Source: an uncultured Brevundimonas sp. (GTDB taxonomy: Bacteria; Pseudomonadota; Alphaproteobacteria; Caulobacterales; Caulobacteraceae). From it: a DNA stretch of 28,029 nt. Each line of letters opens with the position of its first letter. Within the stretch, counting starts at the first letter, position 1. The notes under the pieces were generated by a model. That model saw only the letters and a program-made list of their open reading frames with translations, was not told the origin of the DNA and made no database searches. A program made the translations under genes and the position numbers. Positions 21,399 through 28,029 of the stretch are shown one piece after another. Location: assembly GCA_946481425.1 (NCBI GenBank), contig CAMLNT010000009.1:1-28029 (forward strand), in the 5' to 3' direction.

Positions 21399-22691
21399 AT
21401 GACGGACAGTCCGGCGAAGACCGAACGCAATCTCGGCTGGGGCCTGGCGGCCCTGCTGGTCGCGGGAAATATGATCGGCTCGGGCGTCTTTCTGTTGCCC
21501 GCGACCCTGGCGCCGATCGGCTCGTCCAGTCTGGTCGGCTGGATCGTGGCCTCGATCGGAGCCCTGATCCTGGCCGGTGTCTTCGCCGCGCTGGGCCGCC
21601 TGCGTCCGTCCGCCGACGGCCTGACCGACTGGTCCGGCGAGGCGCTCGGCCGCTTCTTTGGTTACACCGCCTCGCTCGCCTACTGGGCCGCCGGCTGGAT
21701 CGGCAACTGCGCCATCGCCGTGGCCGCGACCGGCTACCTCGCCCATTTCTTCCCGGTGCTCGAAGGCCGATGGCCTGGCATCCTGTGCAACGTCGGCCTC
21801 ATCTGGCTGATGAGCCTCGCCTATCTCGCCGGCGCGCGAACGGTCGCCCGCTTGGGCGGCGCGACCCTGGTGGTCGGCCTCGTGCCCCTCGTCATCGCCA
21901 TCGTCGGCGGCGCCATGGCCTTCGACGCGGCTGTGTTCGCCGCATCCTGGAGCCCCGACGGCGCCTCGCTCGCCCAGACAGTTCCCGCGTCCATGGCCCT
22001 GATCTTCTGGGCTTTCCTGGGCGTCGAGAGCGCCGGGGTCTTCACCGAGCGCCTCCGTGATCCGGCGCAGGATGTCGGCCGCGCCACCTTCGGCGGCGTG
22101 GCCCTGGCCGCCGTCGTCTACATCGCCGCCTCCGTCGCGGTGTTCGGCGTCATCCCGGCCGGCGAGCTCGCGACCTCGACCAGCCCGTTCGCTGACCTTG
22201 CAGGACGCGCGATCGGCGCCGCGGCCGCCGGCTTCGTGGCCGTCTGCGCCGTCGCCAAGGCCCTGGGCACGCTCGGCGGCTGGATCATGCTGACCGGGGA
22301 GACCGCTCGCGCCGCGGCCCGCAACGGCTTTCTGCCGCGCGCCTTCGGAACCAGTGCGATCACGCCGCCCGCCAACCCGCTCATCCACGCGGTGCTGATG
22401 AGCCTTATCGCGGTCCTCTCGGCCCAGCCGAGCCTTTCCAGCCAGTTCGGGCTGCTGATCGCGCTGACCACGATCCTGATCCTGATTGTCTATGTCCTTT
22501 GCTGCATCGCGCTGCTGCGGTTCACCGCCTCTAACCTGGACCGGGCCCTGGCGGCCGGCGGTCTGGCCTTCTCGGCCTGGGCGGTAGCGGCGGCGGGCAC
22601 GGGTCTGCTGTGGATCACCTTGGCGTTCTTCGCGCTCACCAGCCTTGGGTGGTTCCTCGTCCGCCGCAGACGCGATCCAGTCGCCGGATGA
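21399..22691 (+). CDS. APC-superfamily amino acid/polyamine permease (AdiC-like)
   Basis: A 430-residue integral membrane protein with about 12 hydrophobic segments. GNMIGSGVFLLP (23-34) is the unwound TM1 signature of the basic amino acid/polyamine antiporter branch of the APC superfamily (AdiC, CadB, PotE). FWAFLGVESAGVFTERLRDPAQDVGRA, near the middle, is the TM6 region of the same fold. It therefore moves an amino acid or amine across the inner membrane; whether exchange or uptake, and which substrate, cannot be told. GGGGA lies about 9 nt before the ATG at 21399. It begins 67 nt after the Rieske oxygenase gene on the same strand and its stop overlaps the SDR start by 4 nt (ATGA), so a three-gene catabolic operon is plausible. 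Confidence 0.85.
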   Translation: MTDSPAKTERNLGWGLAALLVAGNMIGSGVFLLPATLAPIGSSSLVGWIVASIGALILAGVFAALGRLRPSADGLTDWSGEALGRFFGYTASLAYWAAGWIGNCAIAVAATGYLAHFFPVLEGRWPGILCNVGLIWLMSLAYLAGARTVARLGGATLVVGLVPLVIAIVGGAMAFDAAVFAASWSPDGASLAQTVPASMALIFWAFLGVESAGVFTERLRDPAQDVGRATFGGVALAAVVYIAASVAVFGVIPAGELATSTSPFADLAGRAIGAAAAGFVAVCAVAKALGTLGGWIMLTGETARAAARNGFLPRAFGTSAITPPANPLIHAVLMSLIAVLSAQPSLSSQFGLLIALTTILILIVYVLCCIALLRFTASNLDRALAAGGLAFSAWAVAAAGTGLLWITLAFFALTSLGWFLVRRRRDPVAG

Positions 22692-23371
22692 GCCTGGCGG
22701 TCGTCATTGGTGCGGCAGGCGGCATCGGCGCAGCCCTCGCTGCCCAGCTCGAGCGCTCGCCCGAATATGAGCGAGTTCTCCGGCTCAGCCGTCGCGACAC
22801 CGGCCTTGATCTCGAGGACGAGGCCAGCGTCGCCCGAGCCGCGTCGGAGACTGCCGCCCTCGGTGTGCCCGACCTGATCGTTGTGGCCACCGGCGTGCTT
22901 CATGCCGGCCAGACACCGGAACGCAGTTTCAAGACCATGTCCGCCGAACACATGCTGCGCGACTACAGGACCAACGCCATCGGACCGGCGCTTGTCGCCA
23001 AGCACTTCCTGCCGCTCCTGCCGCGCGATAGACGCGCCGTCTTCGCGGTGCTGTCGGCGCGCGTAGGCTCGATCAGCGACAACAGGCTTGGCGGCTGGCA
23101 CGCCTACCGCGCCTCCAAGGCGGCGCTGAACATGCTCCTTCGCAACTTCGCTATCGAACTCGGGCGCTCCCACCCCCGCGCCATAGTCGCTGGCCTGCAC
23201 CCTGGTACGGTCGCGACCGCGCTGAGCGAACCCTTCCAGAAGGGCGTACCGCCCGAGCGCCTGTTCACGCCCGAGGTCTCCGCCGGCCACCTCGTGCGGG
23301 TGATCGGCGAGCTCCAACCTGACGACAGCGGCCATGTCCTCGCATGGGACGGGAGCCGGATCGCCGAATGA
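22688..23371 (+). CDS. Short-chain dehydrogenase/reductase (SDR)
   Basis: A 227-residue classical SDR. VIGAAGGIG (6-14) is a variant of the TG-x3-G-x-G dinucleotide loop; VATGVL (67-72) corresponds to the NAG-type motif; the active site has LSARVGS (S123 or S128), Y140 and K144 in YRASK. It uses NAD(P)H to reduce or oxidise a carbonyl/alcohol of unknown identity. It resembles the C-factor (CsgA-like) subgroup. The ATG at 22688 overlaps the permease stop by 4 nt, showing translational coupling; a longer frame upstream would run back into the permease gene. It is followed at once by the carA promoter region. Confidence 0.85.
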   Translation: MSLAVVIGAAGGIGAALAAQLERSPEYERVLRLSRRDTGLDLEDEASVARAASETAALGVPDLIVVATGVLHAGQTPERSFKTMSAEHMLRDYRTNAIGPALVAKHFLPLLPRDRRAVFAVLSARVGSISDNRLGGWHAYRASKAALNMLLRNFAIELGRSHPRAIVAGLHPGTVATALSEPFQKGVPPERLFTPEVSAGHLVRVIGELQPDDSGHVLAWDGSRIAE

Positions 23372-23375
23372 CGCG

Positions 23376-23402
23376 TTGACCCGGGACCATCAGCGCCCTA
23401 AT
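23376..23402 (+). promoter_or_regulatory. Likely promoter of carA
   Basis: TTGACC (23376-23381) and CCTAAT (23397-23402), separated by 15 nt, lie just past the SDR stop codon. The -35 box matches the alphaproteobacterial TTGAC core. Transcription would start near 23409, giving a leader of about 38 nt that contains AAGGAG (23435-23440). Confidence 0.45.
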
Positions 23403-23446
23403 CCCCCCGCCGTTTGTCCGCCGGGACTCGGCGCAAGGAGACGGCC

Positions 23447-24604
23447 ATGACCGAACTGCTCAAAGGCGTGACCGGGGTTCTGGCCCTCGCGGACGGCGCC
23501 ATCTTCCAGGGCGTCGGCGTCGGCGCCGTAGGCGACGCCCTCGGCGAGGTGGTCTTCAACACCGCCATGACCGGCTATCAGGAAATCCTCACAGACCCCT
23601 CCTACATGAGCCAGATCCTGGCGTTCACCTTCCCCCACGTCGGCAATGTCGGCGTGAATGTGGAGGACGTCGAACAGGCGACGGGCGGGGACGCCAGAAC
23701 CGCCGCGGTCGGCGCAGTCTTCCGCGACCTGCCGACCGACCCCGCCAACTGGCGCTCCGAGGCCAGCCTTGATCAGTGGATGAAGCTCCGGAGCGTCGTC
23801 GGCGTAGCGGGTGTCGACACGCGGGCCCTGACCGCCCGCATCCGCGATTCCGGCGCGCCGCACGCGGTGATCGCCCACAATCCCGACGGCCTGTTCGACC
23901 TTGACGCCCTCGTCGCCCGCGCCCGCGATTGGAAGGGGCTAGTCGGCCTGGACCTCGCTAAGCCCGCTTCGACGCTCCAGGCTTTCGATTGGGATCAGGG
24001 ACTGTGGGACTGGCCCGAGGGCTATCCGCGCGCCGAGGCTTCGGGCAAGTCGGTCGTCGTCATCGACTATGGCGTAAAGCGCAACATCCTGCGGGCCCTC
24101 GCCTCGACCGGCGCGAAAATCACTGTGGTCCCGGCCGGGACGTCGGCCGAGGACATCCTCGCCCGCAACCCGGACGGCGTCGTCCTGTCGAATGGCCCGG
24201 GCGACCCGGCCGCCACCGGCGCATATGCCGTCCCCGAGATCCGCAAACTTGTCGACAGCGGCAAGCCCGTCTTCGGTATCTGCCTGGGTCATCAGATGCT
24301 TGCGATCGCGCTCGGCGCAAAGACCGTGAAGATGGAGCAGGGCCATCACGGCGCGAACCACCCGGTCAAGGACCTGACCACCGGCAAGGTCGAGATCGTC
24401 TCGATGAACCACGGCTTCACGGTCGACCGCGACACCCTGCCTGAAGCCGTCGTCGAGACCCACGTCAGCCTGTTCGACGGGACCAACTGCGGCATTGCCC
24501 TCAAGGACCGCCCTGTGTTCAGCGTCCAGCACCACCCCGAGGCCTCGCCCGGCCCGACGGACAGCCTGTACCTGTTCGACCGTTTTGCCCGAATGATGGA
24601 CTAG
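23447..24604 (+). CDS. carA: Carbamoyl-phosphate synthase small subunit
   Basis: A 385-residue CarA, the glutaminase subunit that splits glutamine and channels ammonia to CarB for carbamoyl phosphate, the precursor of pyrimidines and arginine. The N-terminal CPSase domain has the invariant [17 protein letters not shown] (37-53). The C-terminal class I amidotransferase domain has VLSNGPGDP (246-254), the nucleophile C279 in GICLGHQM, and catalytic H363 and E365 in HHPEASPGP. Length is normal. ATG at 23447 has AAGGAG 6 nt upstream and its own probable promoter. It is separated from carB by two genes on the same strand. Confidence 0.97.
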   Translation: MTELLKGVTGVLALADGAIFQGVGVGAVGDALGEVVFNTAMTGYQEILTDPSYMSQILAFTFPHVGNVGVNVEDVEQATGGDARTAAVGAVFRDLPTDPANWRSEASLDQWMKLRSVVGVAGVDTRALTARIRDSGAPHAVIAHNPDGLFDLDALVARARDWKGLVGLDLAKPASTLQAFDWDQGLWDWPEGYPRAEASGKSVVVIDYGVKRNILRALASTGAKITVVPAGTSAEDILARNPDGVVLSNGPGDPAATGAYAVPEIRKLVDSGKPVFGICLGHQMLAIALGAKTVKMEQGHHGANHPVKDLTTGKVEIVSMNHGFTVDRDTLPEAVVETHVSLFDGTNCGIALKDRPVFSVQHHPEASPGPTDSLYLFDRFARMMD

Positions 24605-24612
24605 CGAGGTAC

Positions 24613-24636
24613 GCCGGCGGGATTGAATCCGCCGGC
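24613..24636 (+). terminator. Hairpin after carA (partial terminator?)
   Basis: GCCGGCGG (24613-24620) and CCGCCGGC (24629-24636) form a perfect 8-bp stem with an 8-nt loop, 8 nt after the carA stop. No T-tract follows. It may lower read-through into the next gene or protect the carA mRNA end. Confidence 0.45.
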
Positions 24637-24679
24637 CCGGCCGTGCAACCTCTCGTCGAAACGCCGGGGGGACGTCATC

Positions 24680-25909
24680 ATGGCCAGGTCTGCGCTCGCC
24701 AAGCCAATGCTGGCGCTCGACCCTGATCTCCCCGCGCCGTTCGGCGGTGGGCAGCGCCTCGCCTCGATCGATATCCTGCGCGGCTTGGTCATCTGCCTGA
24801 TGGCCCTGGATCACGTGCGCGACTACTTCCACATCGCGGCCTTCACTATGAACCCGCTGGATGTCGAACAGACGTCCGTCTGGCTCTACCTCACGCGCTG
24901 GATTACTCACTTCTGCGCGCCGGTCTTCGTCTTCCTCGCGGGCGTCTCAGCCTTCCTCTATGGCTCGAAGGTCGACAGCCGTGGACGGCTTTCGCGGTTC
25001 CTGCTTACCCGAGGTCTGTTCCTGGTGGTGATGGAGTTCACCCTCATCAACCTCGCCTGGAACTTCGCCTGGCCCGGCGGCCTGCCGCTGATCGTCATCT
25101 GGGCCATCGGCGCCTCGATGATAGTCCTGGCCGGACTGATCTGGTTGCCCCGCGTGGCGGTCTTCGGCATCGGCCTGGCGATCCTCGCCCTGCACAATCT
25201 GCTCGACCCGATCACGCCGGAAATGTTCGGCCCCAGCGGCTGGATCTGGAACGTCATGCACGACCAGGGGCCGCTCATTATCGACGGAAACTTCGTCGGC
25301 TTCGCGGTCTATCCGCTGCTGCCCTGGATCGGCGTCATGGCGACCGGCTACGGGTTGGGCGCCATCTTCCTGGCCGAGCCGGAAGAGCGGGCGCGCTTCC
25401 TGACGACAACGGGCCTCGCGATGATCGCGCTGTTCGTCGTCGTGCGCGGCATCGACCTCTATGGCGACCCGAACCATTGGGATGGCTGGCCCAGCCTCTG
25501 GCAGACCGTCGGCGACTTCTTCGACACGACCAAGTACCCGCCGAGCCTGCTCTATGTCGTGATGACGCTCGGGCCAGCGTTCCTGCTGCTCCCCCGGCTG
25601 GAGAACGCCTCCGGCCCGGTCGCTCACATTTTCCGGACCTACGGGCGGGTGCCGTTCTTCGTCTACATCGCTCACATCCTGCTGGCTCACACTGCGATGG
25701 TCGTGATCGGTCTGGCGATGGGATATCCGTTCGCGACCTTCCAGAACGTGCTGGCCAATCCCCAGCCTCTGGTCGAGGCCGGATGGGGCTTCCCCCTCTG
25801 GGTCGTCTATGTCGTCTGGATCGGCGTGCTGGTCGTGCTCTACCCGCTCTGCGCCTGGTTCGGGCGGCTCAAGGCTGCGCGACGCGACTGGTGGCTCAGC
25901 TACCTCTAG
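24680..25909 (+). CDS. DUF1624/HGSNAT-type multi-pass membrane protein
   Basis: A 409-residue membrane protein with about ten hydrophobic segments. SIDILRGLVICLMALDHVRD (29-48) is the signature of the heparan-alpha-glucosaminide N-acetyltransferase catalytic domain (DUF1624), in which a membrane histidine (here probably H45) carries or helps transfer an acetyl group across the membrane. FCAPVFVFLAGVSAFLYG and FFVYIAHILLAH are the other conserved blocks, the latter shared with YeiB-like proteins. Likely role is moving an acyl group from cytoplasm to a periplasmic acceptor; the acceptor is unknown. GGGGGGA lies upstream of the ATG at 24680. It sits between carA and the rraB-like/carB pair, 75 nt after carA, with no metabolic link to carbamoyl phosphate that I can see. 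Confidence 0.8.
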   Translation: MARSALAKPMLALDPDLPAPFGGGQRLASIDILRGLVICLMALDHVRDYFHIAAFTMNPLDVEQTSVWLYLTRWITHFCAPVFVFLAGVSAFLYGSKVDSRGRLSRFLLTRGLFLVVMEFTLINLAWNFAWPGGLPLIVIWAIGASMIVLAGLIWLPRVAVFGIGLAILALHNLLDPITPEMFGPSGWIWNVMHDQGPLIIDGNFVGFAVYPLLPWIGVMATGYGLGAIFLAEPEERARFLTTTGLAMIALFVVVRGIDLYGDPNHWDGWPSLWQTVGDFFDTTKYPPSLLYVVMTLGPAFLLLPRLENASGPVAHIFRTYGRVPFFVYIAHILLAHTAMVVIGLAMGYPFATFQNVLANPQPLVEAGWGFPLWVVYVVWIGVLVVLYPLCAWFGRLKAARRDWWLSYL

Positions 25910-25947
25910 GGTGCGCCAACCGACGTTTCGTCGAAACTTCGCATTGC

Positions 25948-25996
25948 TTGTTGCGGCGGGCCCGTGCCGTCTCTAAACGGGCCGCTTAGCCAACAA
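25948..25996 (+). promoter_or_regulatory. Long interrupted inverted repeat before rraB-like/carB
   Basis: TTGTTG (25948-25953) pairs with CAACAA (25991-25996), and GGCCCGT (25959-25965) pairs with ACGGGCC (25977-25983), nested, with an 11-nt loop. TCTAAA (25972-25977), overlapping the loop, together with TTGTTG (18-nt spacer) or TTGCGG (15-nt spacer) could be a promoter, so the repeat may be an operator around it. It has no T-tract and lies 63 nt before the GTG of the rraB-like gene. Confidence 0.4.
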
Positions 25997-26058
25997 CCCT
26001 CACGGAATCGCCCCGGCCCGCCGGCGGCGCCTCCACGCGCGCAAGGAAGCCCGCCCCC

Positions 26059-26370
26059 GTGTCAGACGTCAGCCAGGATGAGAAGGACGCCATGGTGCGC
26101 GCCGCCCTGGCCTCCCAGGGCGACACCGGGCGTACGCCGCACCACACCCTATTTTACTTCTATGGCGACGACCACGGGCTCGGCGACCTGAACGAGGTCG
26201 CTCGCCGCGCCGGCTTCCTCACGCGCGGGGACGAGGAGTCCCTGGTGCTGGAAATGACCATGGCGGTCGACGAAGCGTCGTTCGCCTCCACTTCTTCGAT
26301 GATGCAATCCTGGGCCGCGGCCTTCCAGGTCGATTACGATGGCTGGGAGTGCGCGGTGGTGACGAACTGA
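26059..26370 (+). CDS. RraB-like (RNase E inhibitor family) protein
   Basis: A 103-residue acidic protein. [11 protein letters not shown] (28-38) followed by an amphipathic helix ([10 protein letters not shown]), the acidic strand [16 protein letters not shown] and a C-terminal helix with [17 protein letters not shown] match the RraB fold, in which E. coli RraB binds RNase E and slows mRNA decay. It is shorter than E. coli RraB (138), and many relatives are annotated by fold alone, so RNase E inhibition is inference. The start is GTG at 26059, with AAGGAA 10 nt upstream; ATG at 26092 is a possible internal start. Its stop is 1 nt before the carB start, so the two genes are on one mRNA and probably translationally coupled. 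Confidence 0.7.
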   Translation: MSDVSQDEKDAMVRAALASQGDTGRTPHHTLFYFYGDDHGLGDLNEVARRAGFLTRGDEESLVLEMTMAVDEASFASTSSMMQSWAAAFQVDYDGWECAVVTN

Positions 26371-26371
26371 C

Positions 26372-28029
26372 ATGCCCAAACGTACAGACATCTCCTCGAT
26401 CCTCATCATCGGCGCCGGGCCGATCGTCATCGGCCAGGCGTGCGAGTTCGACTATTCGGGCGTCCAGGCCTGCAAGGCGCTGAAGGCCGAGGGCTACCGG
26501 GTCATCCTGGTGAACTCGAACCCGGCCACGATCATGACCGATCCGGAGGTGGCAGACGCCACCTACATCGAGCCGATCACCCCGGAGATCGTCGAGAAAA
26601 TCATCGCCAAGGAGCGGCCGGACGCCCTGCTGCCGACGATGGGTGGGCAGACCGCGCTGAACACGGCCCTGGCCCTCCACGAAGCCGGAACGCTGGAGAA
26701 ATTCGGCGTCGAGATGATCGGGGCCAAAGCCGAGGTCATCGACAAGGCCGAGGATCGCCAGAAGTTCCGCGACGCCATGGACAAGCTGGGCCTGGAATCG
26801 CCCCGCTCCAAGGCCGCCCATTCGATGGAAGAGGCGCTGGAGGGCCTGGAATTCGTCGGCCTGCCGGCGGTCATCCGCCCGTCCTTCACCTTGGCCGGCA
26901 CCGGCGGTGGCATCGCCTATAACCGCGAGGAATTCGAGGAGATCGTCCTGCGCGGGCTGGACCTGTCGCCGACGACCGAGGTGCTGATCGAGGAAAGCGT
27001 CCTCGGCTGGAAGGAATACGAGATGGAGGTCGTCCGCGACACGGCGGACAACTGCATCATCATCTGCTCGATCGAGAATGTGGACCCCATGGGCGTTCAT
27101 ACCGGCGACAGCATCACCGTCGCCCCCGCCCTCACGCTGACCGACAAGGAATATCAGCGGATGCGGACCGGCTCGATCAACGTGCTGCGCGAGATCGGGG
27201 TCGAGACGGGCGGCTCCAACGTTCAGTGGGCGATCAACCCGGCCGACGGCCGCATGGTTGTTATCGAGATGAACCCGCGCGTGTCGCGGTCCTCGGCGCT
27301 GGCTTCCAAGGCCACCGGCTTTCCGATCGCCAAGGTCGCCGCCCGCCTGGCCGTCGGCTACACGCTCGACGAACTGCAGAACGACATCACCCAGGTGACG
27401 CCGGCCTCGTTCGAGCCGTCGATCGACTACGTCGTCACCAAGATCCCGCGCTTCGCCTTCGAGAAGTATCCGGGTTCGGAACCCCTGCTGGGCACCTCGA
27501 TGAAGTCTGTCGGCGAGGTCATGGCCATCGGCCGGACTTTCCAGGAGTCGATGCAGAAGGCCCTGCGAGGGCTTGAGACTGGCCTGACCGGTTTCGACGA
27601 GATCGAGATCGACGGCGTCGCCGGCGTCGAGGACGACGCCTCCGCCAGGGCCGCCGTGATCCGCGCGCTGGGCCAGCCGACGCCGGACCGCATCCGCGTC
27701 ATCGCCCAGGCCTTCCGCCACGGCCTGTCGGTCGACGAAGTCGCAGCCGCCTGTTCGTACGAGCCCTGGTTCCTGCGCCAGATCGCCGACTTGGTCCGCG
27801 CCGAAGGCCACCTGCGCGTCACCGGCCTGCCGACCGACGCGACCGAGTTCCGCAAACTCAAGGCCAAGGGCTTCTCCGACGCCCGTCTGGCCAAACTGAC
27901 CGGCGCGACCGAGGCCGCCGTCCGCAAGGCGCGCCGCGCCCTTGAGGTTCGCCCGGTCTTCAAGCGCATCGACACCTGCGCCGCCGAGTTCGCCTCGGCC
28001 ACCGCCTACATGTACTCGACCTACGAGAC
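26372..28029 (+). CDS. carB: Carbamoyl-phosphate synthase large subunit, 5' part
   Basis: The first 552 codons of CarB, open to the window edge, roughly half of a subunit of about 1,070-1,100 residues. It begins [79 protein letters not shown] and [18 protein letters not shown] are the conserved blocks of the first preATP-grasp and ATP-grasp domain, which phosphorylates bicarbonate; after it comes the oligomerisation domain, reaching YMYSTYE at the edge. With CarA it makes carbamoyl phosphate from bicarbonate, glutamine and two ATP. The ATG is 1 nt after the rraB-like stop. A long minus-strand frame (26219-27811) over it is a shadow. Confidence 0.96.
   Translation, partial: MPKRTDISSILIIGAGPIVIGQACEFDYSGVQACKALKAEGYRVILVNSNPATIMTDPEVADATYIEPITPEIVEKIIAKERPDALLPTMGGQTALNTALALHEAGTLEKFGVEMIGAKAEVIDKAEDRQKFRDAMDKLGLESPRSKAAHSMEEALEGLEFVGLPAVIRPSFTLAGTGGGIAYNREEFEEIVLRGLDLSPTTEVLIEESVLGWKEYEMEVVRDTADNCIIICSIENVDPMGVHTGDSITVAPALTLTDKEYQRMRTGSINVLREIGVETGGSNVQWAINPADGRMVVIEMNPRVSRSSALASKATGFPIAKVAARLAVGYTLDELQNDITQVTPASFEPSIDYVVTKIPRFAFEKYPGSEPLLGTSMKSVGEVMAIGRTFQESMQKALRGLETGLTGFDEIEIDGVAGVEDDASARAAVIRALGQPTPDRIRVIAQAFRHGLSVDEVAAACSYEPWFLRQIADLVRAEGHLRVTGLPTDATEFRKLKAKGFSDARLAKLTGATEAAVRKARRALEVRPVFKRIDTCAAEFASATAYMYSTYE

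Noticed and set aside
21264..22388. 374-codon minus-strand ORF over the permease
   Set aside because: Gly/Asp/Arg-rich shadow; the plus strand encodes a clear 12-segment membrane protein with the APC signature.
26219..27811. 530-codon minus-strand ORF over rraB-like and carB
   Set aside because: carB on the plus strand is unmistakable and continues past the window end, so the minus frame is a shadow.
1..28029. CRISPR arrays, insertion sequences, toxin-antitoxin or defence islands
   Set aside because: No spaced direct repeats of array type, no transposase or integrase, no nuclease beside the orphan methyltransferase, and even codon use throughout.

Overview
This is a gene-dense, GC-rich chromosomal window from an alphaproteobacterium, most likely Caulobacterales (Caulobacteraceae or a close relative). 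The evidence is the codon bias, the S10 N-terminus, TTGAC-type promoters of the Caulobacter sort, a PAS_5-type single-domain protein, and the carA and carB sequences. I see no transposase, integrase, CRISPR array or intact tRNA. Nearly all of it looks like vertically inherited chromosome.

Layout. Position 1-48 holds the first 16 codons of rpsJ (minus), preceded by its leader. From 390 to 7042 come: an exported GIN-repeat protein (minus); a small exported eight-cysteine protein (plus); a two-gene operon of a FemAB/CelD-like acetyltransferase and a JmjC-type cupin (minus); a 52-residue Pro/acid-rich ORF (plus); and a minus-strand run of an exported DUF1036 protein, an orphan D12-class adenine methyltransferase and an exported adenosine deaminase. 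From 7206 to 11411 come a ferredoxin-reductase-type flavoprotein, a tightly linked pair of a GlcD/D-2-hydroxyglutarate dehydrogenase-like oxidase and an NRDE protein (minus), a Nudix hydrolase and a small exported protein. From 11485 to 16595 come a full-length exported M16 metalloprotease, an exported Cys/Pro-repeat protein (minus), a PAS protein with a TTG start, and a gamma-class carbonic anhydrase (minus). From 16599 to 19463 come a structured intergenic region, a short PhoH ATPase, a Tat-exported tectonin-type propeller and an HTH protein. From 19529 to 23371 come a HAD hydrolase (minus) diverging from a Rieske oxygenase, then an AdiC-like permease overlapping an SDR. The right end is the carbamoyl-phosphate synthase region: carA, a DUF1624/HGSNAT-type membrane protein, an RraB-like protein and the first 552 codons of carB, which runs off the window.

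Genes that probably work together: CarA and CarB form one enzyme although two genes lie between theirs. The acetyltransferase/cupin, DUF1036/methyltransferase/deaminase, oxidase/NRDE, and permease/SDR groups look like operons from 1-46 nt gaps or stop/start overlaps. Several convergent pairs have touching or overlapping stop codons, so the genome is compact.

The most unexpected signal is not a protein. Between the divergent carbonic anhydrase and phoH genes (about 16672-16881, plus strand) there is a candidate RNA of about 200 nt. It has long-range 5'/3' pairing, two 8-bp hairpins and an intrinsic terminator with six T residues. No upstream plus-strand gene is there for that terminator to serve, so it should end a free-standing ncRNA or a phoH leader. 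Other points worth attention are a Rieske oxygenase with Glu instead of Asp in the iron-bridging position and a perfect 14-bp palindrome against its start codon, and the RraB-like gene 1 nt before carB behind a long inverted repeat.
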